Assembly (NCBI GenBank): GCA_030077755.1
Contig: JAQJZZ010000011.1
Location: 1,054,001-1,118,000 of the forward strand
Length of the DNA stretch: 64,000 nt
Direction: 5' to 3'
Source of the DNA: Filosporella fistucella
Taxonomy: Eukaryota; Ascomycota; Leotiomycetes; Helotiales
The notes below the pieces were generated by a model. That model was not told the DNA's origin. It saw nothing but the letters and a program-made list of their open reading frames with translations, and ran no database searches. Positions 48,273 through 59,875 of the stretch are shown piece after piece (position 1 is the first letter of the stretch; each line of letters starts with the position of its first letter). Position numbers and translations under genes: made by a program.

Positions 48273-49358
48273 GATGAAAAACTATTTGCAATCCTTTCTT
48301 TGACTTGCAAGTTGACTCCTAAAGTAATCTCAGAGCACTTGTCCCACGAACTGCTGGTTTCTTCCTTCTGAATATGTCATAATTAGATGTACAGGGATGT
48401 CGATCTTCGTTCCCTTGCAAGCGGCGGGTAGCTGCGGGAACCATTCCCATTTTGATTGATTGTTCCTGTGAGACATGGACAGATCGACGCCCAGGGCTGA
48501 TGGTTTTCGAAACTCAATTGACTTTTCCGGGCAAAATGTTTCAACTTGAATCTATTCTGGAATTTGATAGAGATGAATGAGAACTTGAAAACTGGAGTCA
48601 AAAATGCATTCAAACGATTGCAAAAATGCTCTCGACCCCCAAAAGATCTGTATTACAACACATAAATATATTGGGTTCTGAAGCAAGAGATTCACACCCT
48701 GAACCGACTAGTAGGTCCGGAATTGTCAGGAAAACTCCCAACTTGAGAGCTATAAGTTTAGTTGGCGAATGTCTGGATAGGGGATTCAACGTTTTCATTT
48801 GGTTCAAGCTATTCAATTCCACCATGGGCCCTAATAATTCAAAAAGAGTGGGCTTATCTGTAGCTATAAACTAGGAAACTGAACAAAGCTGAGGTTTGGT
48901 AGCTGAAATGCATACTTGCGGCATGTTTTCAGTGCTGTCTCATTTTCCAAACACTTTGCATACGAGTTATGCCTTTCATATCAGGATTGTGGCATCCAGT
49001 GATCTGAGGAGAATTGAGTCGATGTTAACTTAGTTGGCAGGTATTGCCAGGTGTTCTAGTAAAACAGGAATAATGATATCGCAACAGGAGTCATAGGCCA
49101 TGTTCAGATTATTCAATTACAAGGCCATGAAATCACAAAACTAGAAAGAACCGCTGTCAAGCAATTTGAAGGCCACTTGGCAGTGAGCTGAGGATAAACA
49201 CCGCGTTCATACACATTGCCAACTTGAAGAATTCTATGCCATTCGTTGCCACGAAATGCTCAGCTAGCTCCGCTAATCCCCGAAACACCAAATGCTACTC
49301 AGGTTGTCCCCACTGCACCGCAACCAAATCCGAGGTATTATGTAACAAAGACTACAGA
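48273..49358. other. Intergenic, 1.1 kb
   Basis: This holds the SDR promoter and the CHS5 3' region. No gene with coding character is found. Confidence 0.45.
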
Positions 49359-50599
49359 CTAAAGAGCAATCTCCTGGAAACTAGAATGTCCGGGGGTATG
49401 TGATCCAGATCCACTACTCTCCTCCACGGTTTCCTTCTCCTTTTCGTCTGATTCGTCCGATTCGACAGTAGATGCTGAAGCTGCTGGTCGAAGAGCAACT
49501 TTATGTTGATCACGATCCTCCACTCTGACTTTTTGCTCCTCTGGGACGGTGGTCTTCTCTTTCTCCTTTTCCTCCTCTTCCTCCTCTTCACTGCTGCTCT
49601 CTTCATCTGCTATCTTCGGGGTATCCTTCGCTGGTGGGGTGGGAGGAACAGCCTGGCTGCCACCGTTTGTAGCAGATGGGCTGGCCAAAGGTGATTTGAC
49701 TTGCTCAGGAGACGACTGGGTTTGCGGTGCTTCAGCTTGTACAATCTGCCGTTGTCTTGGATCCGCATCGAGATAATACTGTCTGACACCAACAATCCTG
49801 CCACCTCTCTCACAACCTTCAACCCATTCTGGTCGTACTACAGGGATATTCATCTCCACAGCCTTCTCCCAACCTTCACCTCTACCCTCCACGGTAACAA
49901 AATGCGTAGTGTCAATGCGAACTGTGCTTGCCATCTTTGCTCCTATCCGCTCAACAGCTTTGGTAAGACTCTCCTTTAACTGTGATGGCAAGATTCCAGG
50001 TGTAACAGTAATACCACTCAGATCTGTCATTTTATGCGTCTTGACAACAACCTTCTCACTGCTAAATGTACCAGCGCTAGTTCTTAGAACTAGATGGAAT
50101 GTGTACTCTGTATCAACTGCCAGGCCACTGATCTTGGTGCTCTTGTTTGCGGTCGGTCTTGGGATTGTGCCAGCCTTTTGGCCATTGCGGAAAAGTGAAA
50201 GAGAGATCAGATCTGCTGTTGCAAGCTCGATAGGATCCCATTCAAGGACCACAGACGTTTGGGTGGCATTCTTGCAACGAAGGACAGGGGCTACTGGTTC
50301 AGATTCGCCGAACGAGGAGTAGATTGCATCTTGCAAAGCAAGGAACGATGCTTGAGACTTTTGCTCAGAGTTGAGATTTCGAGCGACAGTGATATCGACT
50401 ATGCTTCCAGAGGAGATATTCGGTGGAAGGAGAATGGATGGAAATTCGATCTGCCTTGTTTGTTAGTGGATTGCATGTACGGGGTGTGGCTGAGGGTTGC
50501 TTTGAGGCCGCAGAGATGAGTGCATACAAGTCTTTTATCCTGGGTCAGCAAGACAGCAACTCCAGCGTCGACCTTTCCGACCGTCAGCGAGATCAACAT
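49359..50599 (-). CDS. CHS5: Chs5, exomer scaffold (FN3-BRCT)
   Basis: Chs5 is the core of exomer, the trans-Golgi coat that sends chitin synthase Chs3 and other cargo to the surface. Two exons (50599-50528, 50450-49359) give 387 aa. It starts MLISLTVGKVDAGVAVLLTQDKRL, then IEFPSILLPPNISSGSIVDI, the conserved dimer/ChAP-binding N-terminus. A fibronectin type III domain follows (about 75-163: SVVLEWDPIELATADLISL, TEYTFHLVLRTSAG), then a BRCT domain (about 166-254: VTPGILPSQL, THFVTVEGRGEGWEKA, RPEWVEGCERGG). The remaining 130 residues are Ser/Glu/Lys-rich and acidic. This is shorter than yeast Chs5 (671), as in other filamentous fungi. Confidence 0.92.
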
Positions 50600-50884
50600 T
50601 GTGGATCGTTTGTATGTGAGTTGCCTCAAGATTAACAACGTTGCGACAACTTTCAGCACAACGCGACTCGAAGCTCGGACCTCTGCTGGACGACGATTGG
50701 CTTGTTGGCAAGGCTACGAACATTGATAGGGGAAGCCGAGCAGGTAGTAACGTCACAAGAAGATTATGTAGTCAGATTAAATAAGTTCACACTGTGATAA
50801 TGGATCAAATTGTGGAGGGGAGTAGAGACCACATTTCTTCCCTTCTGAACACAGCTACAGAATTCTTGCTGAGCTTGGGAATTT

Positions 50885-51460
50885 TTACGGGTGTAGCCTT
50901 GCTTTCTTCTTGGGCCTCCCGACAACATTTAAACTCGACACCCTCTTCGTCGAATTCTTTCCTCCACCATTCTTGCGAGCTTCCGCTATGATAACCTTGA
51001 CCGCACTATCCATCTGCGTTGCTAAATCGGTACAGCTTGTTTTGAATATTGGCGGATTGGGGGAGATTTGCACTGTGGCTACAATGGGCTTCCCTTCAGA
51101 TCCAGGAAGTCTTGTCCCATCAGGAGCGTAACCATGCCTCTCTAGTGACTCTGTGAAAGCGATCCTCAACTTCCGTGCAGCCCAGCTTTTCATAGTCCTT
51201 TTGGTATCGAACGTTTTGCTGAAAGATATCACAGACCACCAAAGAGGTTCAGTTCGCTGAGCCCAACGTTGTAAGTATAGAGCACCGACCGCCGAATTCT
51301 TCTGATCCATCATTCTGCAGGAATGGGCAAAGTAGGTGTGCGTGTTTCTGAATCGTACTGAAAAGGCTTTTACACCATTCTTCTCCACACGAAGGGAGAG
51401 AAGATTCGTATACGGCGCAATGAGAGGCTTGGCTTTTTTGGTGGCTTGTTGGAGAGCCAT
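50885..51460 (-). CDS. Small basic hypothetical protein, 191 aa
   Basis: This is a single open frame starting MALQQATKKAKPLIAPYTNLL. Lys/Arg-rich throughout, it has a helix-like segment (SWAARKLRIAFTESLERHGY), a Pro-rich loop, and a very basic end, RPKKKARL, that resembles a nuclear or nucleolar signal. I do not recognise the family. An internal GT-AG pair (from about 51358 to 51237) was tested as an intron but breaks the frame. Its start lies 395 bp from eIF1A, which is divergent from it. Confidence 0.6.
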   Translation of the reverse strand: MALQQATKKAKPLIAPYTNLLSLRVEKNGVKAFSVRFRNTHTYFAHSCRMMDQKNSAVGALYLQRWAQRTEPLWWSVISFSKTFDTKRTMKSWAARKLRIAFTESLERHGYAPDGTRLPGSEGKPIVATVQISPNPPIFKTSCTDLATQMDSAVKVIIAEARKNGGGKNSTKRVSSLNVVGRPKKKARLHP

Positions 51461-51855
51461 GACTGAAAGGTAAAGACTGTTAAGCTATTAAAGCGGCGGC
51501 AAATATCCGGTCCTCCCTCATCTGTGCATGTTTGTGACTCTTAGTGACCCATGAAAGGGCGACCAAGGGGTTGGATTGATGACTGTTCTTCAGCAAGAAA
51601 GCCTGAAATAAATTTGGTCGAAGTCCTCGCTTAGGACTAGGAACAAAGGCCAAAAGCTTAGCGCCGACCGCCGGCGCACAGGTCAAGTTTAAAGCCCCTC
51701 CAAACATTACCCACCGTGCAACTACTTAAAGGCTACAATCTGCGTTCCGACCTCCCTCCATTCGACAGTTGCAGACACTCTCACGATCCGGCATATCTCC
51801 ATTGTAAACTCCACCCAAATCATCTTAAGAAGGTTAAACCAGAAATAAATTCAGT
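51461..51855. promoter_or_regulatory. Divergent promoter of the basic protein and eIF1A genes
   Basis: These 395 bp lie between divergent start codons. A pyrimidine-rich stretch (about 51741-51830) precedes the eIF1A ATG, as expected of a highly expressed translation gene. Confidence 0.45.
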
Positions 51856-52445
51856 ATGCCCAAGAATAAGGGAAAGGTAAGCATAAATCTCGCCACAATG
51901 CTCAACCTCATGAAAGAAAATGTGCTGACAACGTAAATAGGGTGGTAAGAATCGTCGTCGTGGAAAGAATGAGAACGACAACGAGAAGCGTGAACTTACC
52001 TTCAAGGAGGAAGGTCAAGGTAAATTTCCCTATTCCCACATGTAATAGTAACACCCCACTAACCCCTCACCTCACAGAATACGCGCAAGTCCTGAAGATG
52101 CTCGGAAACGGACGTCTTGAAGCCCTGTGCTTTGACGGCTCCAAGCGCCTGGCACATATCCGTGGAAAGCTCCGTAAAAAGGTTTGGATCAATCAAGGAG
52201 ATATCATTTTACTCTCTCTGCGCGATTACCAAGACGAGAAAGGCGATGTGATCCTCAAGTATAGTGCCGACGAAGCGCGTTCCCTCAAGGCCTACGGCGA
52301 ATTACCTGAGAGCGCGAAGATCAACGAGACTGATACATACGGACAAGAAGGTGATGGAGATTGCAACTTCGAGTTCGACGAGGACAGGAGTGAGAGCGAG
52401 GATGAAGGAAAGGGTGGCAAGGAGATTGATGTTGATGATATTTAG
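51856..52445 (+). CDS. TIF11: Translation initiation factor eIF1A
   Basis: eIF1A binds the 40S A site and promotes scanning and start-codon choice. Three exons (51856-51876, 51941-52019, 52078-52445) give 155 aa, matching the family length of about 145-155. The basic N-terminal tail [20 protein letters not shown] is followed by the OB fold ([40 protein letters not shown]). The acidic C-terminal tail ends DVDDI, the conserved DIDDI element that contacts eIF5B. The intron positions within the N-terminal tail are plausible and every junction is in frame. Confidence 0.96.
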
Positions 52446-52895
52446 AGTGCCTTGGCTTCTGTACTGCATACTCTGTATGTGGTGAAGAAGGCTTTGTGCC
52501 TTGGTCGCGACGGACGAAAAGAAAGACTGTCTTCTCTCTCAACCCCACGGATAAAGTCAAGATCTAGACTGCGTCCTGGGAACCTCGACAGCATTTTTCT
52601 TTTGTTGAGCTGGTGGTGGTTTGCAGTGGGAGAGACGTTGCAATTCATTGACCAGGGGTCTCTAGCTGATGTTGTTGTATTGGATGCAGTGGCTGCACAT
52701 GACTTACTCGAATTCAATCAACTTCATAGAATAGACCGATTGCTTTTTTACATTTTTGAAGCGTTTTGATTATATTCAACACCAACCGTCACTTCCACTC
52801 TCATTCAGATTGATGCCCTGCGGCGTCTAATTGATCGAGCCAGGAGACCTCAGACCACAACACCTTTTTACACCTATGCATTTACCAATCCAAAC
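52446..52895. other. Convergent spacer eIF1A/LAS17
   Basis: About 450 bp with the 3' ends of both genes. No gene is seen. Confidence 0.45.
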
Positions 52896-54974
52896 TTAGT
52901 CCCACTCATCATTGTCCGCCTCGTCGTCTGTATGTATCGTTAGCAACGTGACCCTACCGCATGTGACATGAGGATAACTTACCACTAGCACTGACTTTCT
53001 GCTTCCGCTTATTCAAAGCAGCCTGTAAAGCACCAGCCAAGCCTCCATCACCACCGCCACTCGCTCCAGCTGGAGGTAGCCCACTACCTGCCGGCCCAGT
53101 ATCTCCACCTGGAACAGCTGCTGCACTTCTATCTCTAATTTTACTTCGATCAACCTTTTTCAGAGCTCCAATACCACCAGCTTTTTGAATTCCAGCTAAT
53201 AAGTCGGATCGATCACCAGTAGGTTGTGGCAACGCAGGAACACCTGACTGGTAGCCCGAATCGCGATCTGGCGGCGGGGGAGGAGGGGGCGGTCCTCCAC
53301 CAGAAGGCATAGGAGGAGGTGGAGGCGGTGGTCCGCCCATACTTGGCATTGGTGGAGGAGGAGGAGGAGGGTTGTTCATTGATGGCATGGGAGGTGGAGG
53401 TGGAGCATTCGATTGAGGTAATGGCGGAGGAGGAGGCGCACTTGACTGAGGGAGAGGAGGTGGAGGTGGAGCATTTGAATGTGGTAAAGGTGGAGGACCG
53501 CTGTCTCGTGAAGGAGGTGGTGGGACAGGTCTGGTTGAGGCCGGTGGTAATGGTGGTGCATTTGAAGGCCCAGAAGGTGTTTTGGGAGGTAATGGAGGCG
53601 GAGGAAGACCATTGGAAGGAGGAATAGTATGAGCGTGACCATGTGACTGTGGAGATTCTCGAGCAGGAGGAGGAGGCGGAACAGATCCACGACTTGGGGT
53701 CGGGGGTGGAACAAGCTTTCTCTGTCCAGTAAAAGGAGGTGGTACGCCAAATCTTGAGCCAGAATCGCCAGGCTCATAAGACTCATCAACTGGTGTCTTG
53801 GGAGGCCGTGGAGGCGGTGGTGGGCCTGGGTTTGATAATGAACCAGCATGGGCTCTCGTAGGGGCCCTATCATTGATATGTGCGAATTTGCCTGCATCTG
53901 GCAGCGGCGGTGGTGCAGCAAATCTCGGCGGCGGAGGCCCTCTTGGTGGTGATGGCTCTCTTGGAGGAGTTGGTTCTCGTGGGGGTTCTGCCTTTGCTGC
54001 AGATCTCCTTGCTGGTGGCGGTGCAGGAGGTGCTCCTCTTCCACGTCCCTGGGACACATTTTGAGGGCTCTCGGACCTCGTCCGGGGGGGGGCTGCAGGC
54101 GGAGGAGGTGGTGGAGGAGCCTTGGTCCTTTGGTTCTCGACCCCATTCGCTGGGGAAATATTCTGTGCTGCCTGTTGCTGCTTGATATAGTCCGCTATGA
54201 AGTCCTGGTTGTCTCGAATCAGATCGTCTGTGATTCCCATTTGCTTCAAATCATCTCCCCAAGTCTCTCTCCAGTTTGGATCAATAGCGTCCAGCGCAGC
54301 AAATTGTGACCTTCCACCATTAAAACTACCACCTGACATTCTGTGGTTATTGCTTTGCGCTGGCGGGAGAACATAACTTGGCGAATCTGGAGGTGTAGGC
54401 TGTACTGTAGGAGCGGACGAATGTCGATGTCCACCGAAAAAGCCGCCTAGAAGTCCATGTCTATGGCCACCACCTTGCTGCTGATGCGCTCCCCCGAATG
54501 GATTCGATTTAGTCATTTTGCTTGCGTTCTTTTCTCGATCGTTCATTTTCTTGAGGAATTGCTTTGCTTCTTTCTCGTCCATAAAAGACAGCCCTGCTAG
54601 ACAATCCTCAGTCTCAAAAGTATGAAAGAAGGTCCTGTCCTGATTGTAGGACCATGTGTCGTATATTTCCTGATCCCATATTACCCCTCGATTTGCAGGC
54701 TGTTGAAAGTCAGTCCGAATTCTGTAAGATAGCCGCCAAAGGCATTTGAGTGAGGGGAACAAACCGAGACATCGACAAGCTTCAACCAGTATGTATTTCC
54801 AACAAGATCATTCGCAAGAACAGCTGCTCCTTGCAATCCAGTGTATGTCCATTTGCTGCGATTAGGGTATGCAATATAGAGTCGAGCAACGGCAACAGCT
54901 TGGATCTTGTTGGTGGCCTTCGGGACCTGCCTCTTGACCGTTTCCTTGTCATCGTCCGACAGGATTGAAGGCAT
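52896..54974 (-). CDS. LAS17: Las17/WASP actin-nucleation promoting factor
   Basis: This is an activator of the Arp2/3 complex at endocytic actin patches. Three exons (54974-54765, 54699-52983, 52927-52896) give 652 aa. The WH1/EVH1 domain fills residues 10-125 (ARLYIAYPNRSKWTYTGLQG, IYDTWSYNQDRTFFHTFE). A central-helix-like region and a very long Pro-rich segment, typical SH3 and profilin ligands, lie between about 200 and 550. A WH2 actin-binding motif follows (SDLLAGIQKAGGIGALKKV, about 568-590). The last exon, ten codons, encodes DDEADNDEWD, the acidic motif that binds Arp2/3. No GTPase-binding domain is recognised, as in yeast Las17. Confidence 0.95.
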
Positions 54975-55867
54975 ATTTACTGTTTAAAGACAGTCCTTTC
55001 CTCGCCCGTTCGATATAAGATGACGCCCGCAAGCTTTATCGTTCCGTTTGTTGGAATGGTTTCGAAACAATAAACGGTCGTGTGGGAGATTGCACTCGTG
55101 TTGTAGCACTGCCTGAGCGCATTGGATTGTGGAGAGAAGGGCAACCCCGTTATCAGTAGAGGCACTGTGACTCGAAGCCTCAATACTATTCGAATTCAGA
55201 GGAAGGAACCGTAGGCAGCACAGTGAAGATATTCCATTCACCGAATAGACACTTGAGCTGCGTTGTGCAATGGAGTGACGGACGGGGACGCTACGTAAGA
55301 AGCGCCAAGGTATGTCGCTCAAGCCTCACGGACATTCAGCCACAACCAAATATCGAAGTCGAAAGAAGCAGGCGGCGAAAATGATTCGAATCACAACGCG
55401 CGTTCAATCAAGAAATTCGCAAAAAGGCTGAGAATCATTCACGAGGAGTTGAGCGTTGCGAATCAATAAGGCAATTAATGGGCGATTTGAATGTGAGTTT
55501 GAGCTTGTTAGGAGGCCACTTTACTTATTACTACGGCACTGTATGGCTGCGGTATAGCACATCAATTCCTCCTTGGAAATCTCACGTCTCGAAATAGATT
55601 ATCATGTCACCAACATATTCATGTCTATTCCGTGTTTCAACATCAGAGAATCCCAACAAAGTGATGGAAGTGATATCGGAGGTATTATATTGTACCACCC
55701 AGACTGGTATGGTTTCACTAAGGGCCATTTTCTCTTGCGACCTTCCCTCTCAATGCTACCTATACTAGTATGCTCCCATAATTGTTGTTTTCATATTTTG
55801 GACTCCCTGGCATTTTCTTAGCATGGATTCGACAAACCCAAATCACTGAAAGCATACCGGAGGTGAA
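54975..55867. other. Intergenic, 0.9 kb
   Basis: This is the LAS17 promoter region and the 3' end of the small hydrophilic gene. No gene is supported. Confidence 0.45.
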
Positions 55868-56125
55868 TTACTTGTTCAACTCTTTGGCCTTAGCTTCACG
55901 TTCCTCCTTGGTTCCCTCTTGCTGGGCGTTGAAGTCTTTCGGAATCGCAGGGCCTGGGTGAGCTTCGTGGTGACGGAACTCGACTTTATCTCCTTTTGGC
56001 TCGCCTTGGTCATGAAGAGGATGAGTGCTAGCATTCGAATCGGTCTTGGAGGATGAGTTCTTCATGACATGTTCAGTTGCAGCGCCAGTGGCGTGGTTAT
56101 CTGTTTCGTCTGGTCCAGCAGGCAT
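55868..56125 (-). CDS. Small hydrophilic protein, 85 aa
   Basis: This is a single open frame with the start MPAGPDETDNHATG. It is rich in Asp, Glu, Lys, His and Ala, with no Cys or Trp, and ends in a charged helix (EGTKEEREAKAKELNK). The middle HPGPAIPKDFNAQQEGT has a conserved look. The composition resembles hydrophilins or small stress proteins of ascomycetes. No localisation signal is present. It is divergent from RAD1 across 377 bp. Function is not known. Confidence 0.6.
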   Translation of the reverse strand: MPAGPDETDNHATGAATEHVMKNSSSKTDSNASTHPLHDQGEPKGDKVEFRHHEAHPGPAIPKDFNAQQEGTKEEREAKAKELNK

Positions 56126-56502
56126 GATGATCGATTTTGAAATGTGAGGGTTTTAGATGAAGACTTTAGTTCAACTTTATTGCAGAGAGAAAGTTTATGA
56201 ACAGAGAAAGTAGTAACAATTGAATGTATTCTGCCTTTTATGGTGCTCTCCTGTTCGACGGCCCCTCGCCCCTCCATGCTAAGTCTATGACGTTCGTTGA
56301 AGCTCCCCTCGCTCCAAAGACAATCGCGTGGACCCGTGCCCCAGTCAACTAATTCGCTGCCTACTCAAGTAGTGAAACCCTAACCAAAATTCTGACGCGT
56401 CTGGGAGAAATCAAGATCTAGTCAATCGAAGCGGAACACAGCTGTGCTCACGATCCTGGATACCCGTCTTTAAACAGTCTCGGGGCGACATGACTGCCCC
56501 TC
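56126..56502. promoter_or_regulatory. Divergent promoter: hydrophilic protein / RAD1
   Basis: 377 bp between divergent starts. No specific element is recognised. Confidence 0.4.
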
Positions 56503-59348
56503 ATGTCTTCTAACGGCGATCAGCAGCCAGTCAAGCTGTCACTCCCCTTAGTACCTACTTCTACCCGATTTCTCCTTTGATCCCCACTAACAATGCCCAG
56601 AAATACCAGCAGGAGCTGTTCCAAGAACTCAGACAGAAAGATGAGCTGGTTATTATCGCTCGTGGCCTCGGGCTACTTCGCCTCGTAACGAATCTTCTAC
56701 ACTCCTACGATGCTGCTGGAAACAATCTTATACTTCTGGTAGGAGCAGATGATAGAGAAAATGGATGGATCGGAGAGGCTTTGGCGGAGCATGCTGCCAT
56801 CAGCATGTCTGCAAAAGCAAGAGGACTCAGCGTGGTAAACACAGATGTTATGAGCGTTGGGACTCGAGAGAAGATGTATGCACAAGGCGGCATATTTAGC
56901 ATCACGTCGAGGATCCTCGTTGTCGACCTTCTGACCAGCCTGCTGGACCCTGAGACTATCACTGGAATCGTTGTTCTTCATGCAGACCGAGTCGTTGCAA
57001 CATCTTTGGAGGCATTCATTCTCCGTATATATAGGCAGCGAAACAAGGTTGGGTTTTTGAAGGCATTTTCAGATAATCCCGAGCCATTTACAACCGGATT
57101 CGCACCTCTTTCCGCAATGATGCGAAACCTCTTCCTGCGAAATGCATCACTGTGGCCACGATTTCAAGTGGTAGTGGCCCAGGCATTAGAAGGGAAGAAG
57201 AAGGCAGAGGTCATCGAGCTTGAAGTTCCAATGTCTGACGCAATGCGTGACATCCAAAATGCCATTATGGAATGCGTGGAAGTCAGTATATCAGAGCTCA
57301 AGAAAGGCAACTCCGGTCTGGAAATGGAAGATTGGAATGTTGACAGCGCTCTTCACAAGCAATTCGATATGGTAGTAAGGAGGCAGCTTGATCCAGTCTG
57401 GCACAGGGTCAGTTGGAAGACAAAGCAAATTGTCAATGATCTAACGGTCCTTCGGGGCATGCTGCATACACTGCTTACATATGATGCTGTTTCTTTCAAC
57501 CGACATTTAGACACCATTTTAGCTGCTCATTCGCCACCACCAGGCTCAACACGACAAAATCAATCGCCTTGGCTCTTCCTCGATGCCGCACATACTATAT
57601 TCGATACTGCCAAACGGAGAGTCTATTCGGGCAAGCCTCAAGGCGAAGGAGAAATCTTAGAAACACTTAGGCCAGTTCTCGAGGAGCAACCCAAGTGGGC
57701 TGTGTTGGCAGAAGTTTTAGAAGAGATTGACCGCGATCTCTATTTCAATCCTATCATCAGAGATGACTCAAATGGCACCATTTTGATAATGTGCACCGAC
57801 AATGCACAGTGTAGACAACTACGGGAGTATCTACAAATTATGCATATACGTTCAGGCACTACAGAGTCAGATGATGACGATGAGCCTGAGCCATCAGCCG
57901 CCTTCATGATGAGGAAAAAACTGAGAGAGTATCTCAGGTGGAAGAAGGAATTTGCGAAGATCAGTGCCGCCCTATTCGCGGAAAATCAAAATGCCTTAAA
58001 TGGTGCCAGTACGACTCGGCCAACTTCCAATAACAGTTTTCGAGGGAAAGCTCCCGCCAACAAACGGCGACGGGTCAGAGGAGGTGGTAATGCTGGTTCT
58101 GGCCCAACAAGAGCTGCGAATGGTAGCATCTTAGCGCCAGAAGACAAGCCATTGGAGGTCGCCACATTGATATCTGAGATACAACCAACAGAGGTAGAAG
58201 CTGCCCAGAAAGAAGAAGTTGTGGCTGACCCTCTAGATGATATGGAAAATTGGTATCAGCTTTATGACATGCAAGACTTGGTTGTCATCCATCCCTATGA
58301 TGGTGATATGGATGAGCATGTCCTAGAAGAAGTGAAGCCCCGATACATCATTATGTATGAGCCTGACACATCATTCGTCCGGCGAGTTGAGGTCTACCGT
58401 TCCTCTCATAACGATCGAAATGTGCGAGTATATTTTCTCTACTACAGTGGGTCGGTAGAAGAGCAACGATATCTATCTTCGGTTCGCCGGGAGAAAGATG
58501 CCTTCACTAAGCTTATCAAAGAGAAGTCGACCATGACCGTTACTATGACCGTTGATGCCCATGGTATCGAAGATCCCCAAGAGGCATTTCTTCGAACGAT
58601 TAACACCCGTATCGCAGGTGGAGGCCGTCTTGCAGCAACAGCTCAACCACCCCGTGTTGTCGTCGACGTCCGAGAATTCCGGTCTTCCCTTCCATCCCTC
58701 CTACACGGGCGATCCATGGTTATTGTTCCATGTATGCTCACTGTGGGGGATTACATTCTATCGCCAAGCATTTGCATTGAGCGTAAATCGATCAAGGATC
58801 TCATCTCATCATTCAAGGATGGCAGATTGTATAACCAAGCCGAAACTATGCAATTACACTACAAGTCACCAATGCTCCTTATCGAGTTCGACCAGAATAA
58901 ATCCTTTACTCTCGAGCCATTCGCTGATCTTTCTGGATCCCTTTCTTCCGTTTCCTCCACAAATGCCAGCTCGGACTTGCAATCTAAACTTGTTCTCCTC
59001 ACAATGGCTTTTCCACGTCTGCGGATCATATGGTCTTCGTCTCCCTACCAAACGGCAGAGATATTCGAGTCGTTAAAAACACAAGAGCCAGAACCAGATC
59101 CTATCACGGCGGTCAAGATAGGACTAGAGGGCGGTCAGAAGGCTGAGGATCAGAGCTTCAATAGAGAACCGCAGGATATGCTGAGGACTATACCCGGTGT
59201 GACAGGAAAGAACATCAAGCAACTTGTGGTTGGCATGGGGAGCTTAAAAGAGGTCGCTAATGCGAGCGTCGAGGACCTGGAGCCAATTGTAGGGAAAGAG
59301 GCAGGCAGGATGATCAGTAACTTTTTCAATAAGAGTGTGCTCGAGTAG
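56503..59348 (+). CDS. RAD1: Rad1/XPF DNA-repair endonuclease
   Basis: This is the catalytic subunit of the Rad1-Rad10 (XPF-ERCC1) structure-specific nuclease for nucleotide-excision and crosslink repair. Exon 1 (56503-56550) encodes MSSNGDQQPVKLSLPL and is joined by a CTAAC-containing intron to exon 2 (56601-59348), for 931 aa. The long downstream frame has no ATG before the intron, which fixes this start. The N-terminal degenerate helicase domain covers about 20-450 (YQQELFQELRQKDELVIIARG). The ERCC4 nuclease carries GDYILSPSICIERKSIKDL with the ERK-x3-D motif near residues 742-748. Tandem helix-hairpin-helix repeats close the protein (TIPGVTGKNIKQLV). It is intact. Confidence 0.95.
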
Positions 59349-59875
59349 CGAACTAGCTGTGGCAAGATACCAAAAACTTCAATGAGTGTTTAAAAACGAA
59401 ATGACCAGAATGCCGTATTTAATGTAAGACTTCTTCCTGGAGAACTTGTATCGAAATCTTGTACAAAGTGATAAGAAGCTCCTATTTGTTAGATGTCAGT
59501 TATCATTGTCGCCTACAATTGCCCAAGATGAGTCGAACCTTACACTCTACCGTCGCCTGCGACAAAAGATGACAAACAGAGATGTGCACCCAGTGGTATA
59601 TAGGTAGGTATCGTAGGCACGACTACTATGGTGTGCGACAAGCCAGATCAGCTGGTATAGGGAAATCTGTCACTACTTTCCTTCGACGAATGCTGCGGTG
59701 GTCCTAGTCGGCGCTTTGCGTCAAATCTTTGGGAATCACAATGCTACCCTTCTGCCCCGGTGGCACAGTATGTCATAGCTACAGGGGATATGTGAAAGTT
59801 TTGAAATGGGTTCGAAGATGGAGTATCTATACTCATCAAGATTTGACAAGGCAGTGTCGTTCTATTCTAAAGTGT
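59349..59875. other. Convergent spacer
   Basis: About 530 bp between RAD1 and the F-box-like gene. No gene is seen. Confidence 0.45.

Noticed and set aside
54068..54090. G9 tract in the LAS17 region
   Set aside because: It encodes part of the proline run on the minus strand; it is a normal consequence of Pro codons and not a separate element, though it is a likely place for length errors.
53319..54309. Long open frames antisense to LAS17 (Gly/Glu/Val-rich on the plus strand; His/Leu-rich in another minus frame)
   Set aside because: They are mirror and shifted readings of the proline-rich repeats of LAS17; the WH1, WH2 and acidic motifs fix the true frame.
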